From Helicobacteraceae bacterium (GTDB lineage Bacteria; Campylobacterota; Campylobacteria; Campylobacterales; Sulfurimonadaceae): a DNA stretch of 6,376 bases. The notes below the pieces were generated by a model. The model saw only the letters and a program-made list of their open reading frames with translations. It ran no database searches and was not told the DNA's origin. The stretch covers positions 1-6,376 of the forward strand of contig JALUKO010000390.1 in assembly GCA_027056525.1 (NCBI GenBank), read 5' to 3'. The position numbers and the translations under genes were made by a program. Shown here one piece after another: positions 6,208 to 6,376 of this stretch (positions are counted from its first letter, which is position 1; each line of letters starts with the position of its first letter).

Positions 6208-6233
6208 TCCTTCAATATAAATGAAGGAATTAT
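6203..6233. repeat. Perfect 12-bp inverted repeat in the flgE-purT gap, overlapping the -10 box and the purT ribosome site
   Basis: ATAATTCCTTCA (6203-6214) and TGAAGGAATTAT (6222-6233) are perfect reverse complements around a seven-base loop. The left arm covers most of the -10 box and ends at the predicted transcription start. The right arm contains the purT Shine-Dalgarno AAGGA (6224-6228). The stem is AT-rich with no T-run after it on the plus strand, so it is a poor intrinsic terminator. In an RNA reading through from flgE it would hide the purT ribosome site; an RNA starting at the local promoter would lack the left arm. It could instead be a repressor operator. Function is inferred only from geometry. 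Confidence 0.6.
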
Positions 6234-6237
6234 TCAC

Positions 6238-6376
6238 ATGCAATTTTCTGCTCCCCTTAAATCAAATTCAAAAAAAGTGATGCTTCTTGGTTCCGGTGAA
6301 CTCGGTAAAGAGGTTGTTATTGAGGCACAAAGACTCGGTCTTGAGGTTATTGCCGTTGACAGGTATCAAAATGCAC
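6238..6376 (+). CDS. purT: PurT, formate-dependent phosphoribosylglycinamide formyltransferase (N-terminal part, cut by window end)
   Basis: PurT is an ATP-grasp enzyme of cytoplasmic purine synthesis. It uses formate and ATP to formylate glycinamide ribonucleotide (GAR), doing the same step as the folate-dependent PurN. Only 46 codons and one base are present. They contain the hallmark N-terminal stretch VMLLGSGELGKEV (14-26), then EAQRLGLEVIAVDRYQNA (29-46), nearly identical to E. coli PurT. Glu21-Leu22 correspond to the GAR-binding pair of the E. coli enzyme. The full family length is about 390 residues, so most of the gene lies beyond the window. The ATG is preceded by AAGGA (6224-6228) with a nine-base spacer. 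Its function is unrelated to the flagellar genes, and a separate extended -10 promoter at 6199-6207 fits that. PurK is the main related alternative, but GSGELGKE followed by EVIAVDRY is typical of PurT. Confidence 0.94.
   Translation, partial: MQFSAPLKSNSKKVMLLGSGELGKEVVIEAQRLGLEVIAVDRYQNA

Noticed and set aside
1..6376. Search for mobile elements, CRISPR arrays, tRNA or rRNA genes, or defence genes
   Set aside because: No direct-repeat arrays, transposase-like frames, terminal repeats or RNA-gene-like sequences were seen. The window is almost fully occupied by flagellar genes and the start of purT.

Overview
The window is a flagellar hook gene cluster from a member of the Campylobacterota, probably a Sulfurimonas- or Sulfurovum-like free-living genus; the genus is inference. 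Three things point there. The gene order fliK–flgD–short flgE is the one known from Campylobacter and Helicobacter. The main hook protein is long, at 718 residues like the Helicobacter type. Both hook transcription units are preceded by sigma-54 (RpoN) -24/-12 promoters of the TTGGAAC-N6-TGCT kind, and RpoN drives the hook-class flagellar genes in this phylum. The DNA is moderately AT-rich, and the sigma-70-type promoter seen near the right end has an extended -10 and no clear -35.

Layout. Bases 26-280 (minus strand) hold a small uncharacterised gene for an 84-residue exported protein with three cysteines. It is divergent from the hook operon across a 125-base intergenic region that carries the first sigma-54 promoter (344-361). 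The plus-strand operon follows: fliK (hook-length control, 406-1965), flgD (hook cap, 1986-2639) and a short hook-protein paralogue of 419 residues (2651-3910). A perfect hairpin overlaps the stop codon of the short flgE. A second sigma-54 promoter (3977-3994) then serves the long flgE (4028-6184), the probable main hook subunit. Last come an extended -10 promoter, a 12-bp inverted repeat and the first 46 codons of purT (formate-dependent GAR formyltransferase, purine synthesis), which runs off the window.

How the genes work together. FlgD caps the growing hook and allows FlgE subunits to assemble. FliK is exported as a ruler and switches the export apparatus from hook to filament substrates when the hook is long enough. 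The short FlgE paralogue is probably a minor or junctional hook component, which is inference. None of the four flagellar proteins contains a cysteine, as is usual for exported axial proteins. purT is a housekeeping neighbour with its own promoter.

No wholly new system is evident. The points most worth a second look are an A10 homopolymer in fliK where a one-base slip in either direction truncates the protein before its switch domain, an A9 tract in the small divergent gene, an inverted repeat that would bury the purT Shine-Dalgarno only in read-through transcripts, the two differently sized hook proteins under separate sigma-54 promoters, and the large inserted outer domain of the long FlgE.
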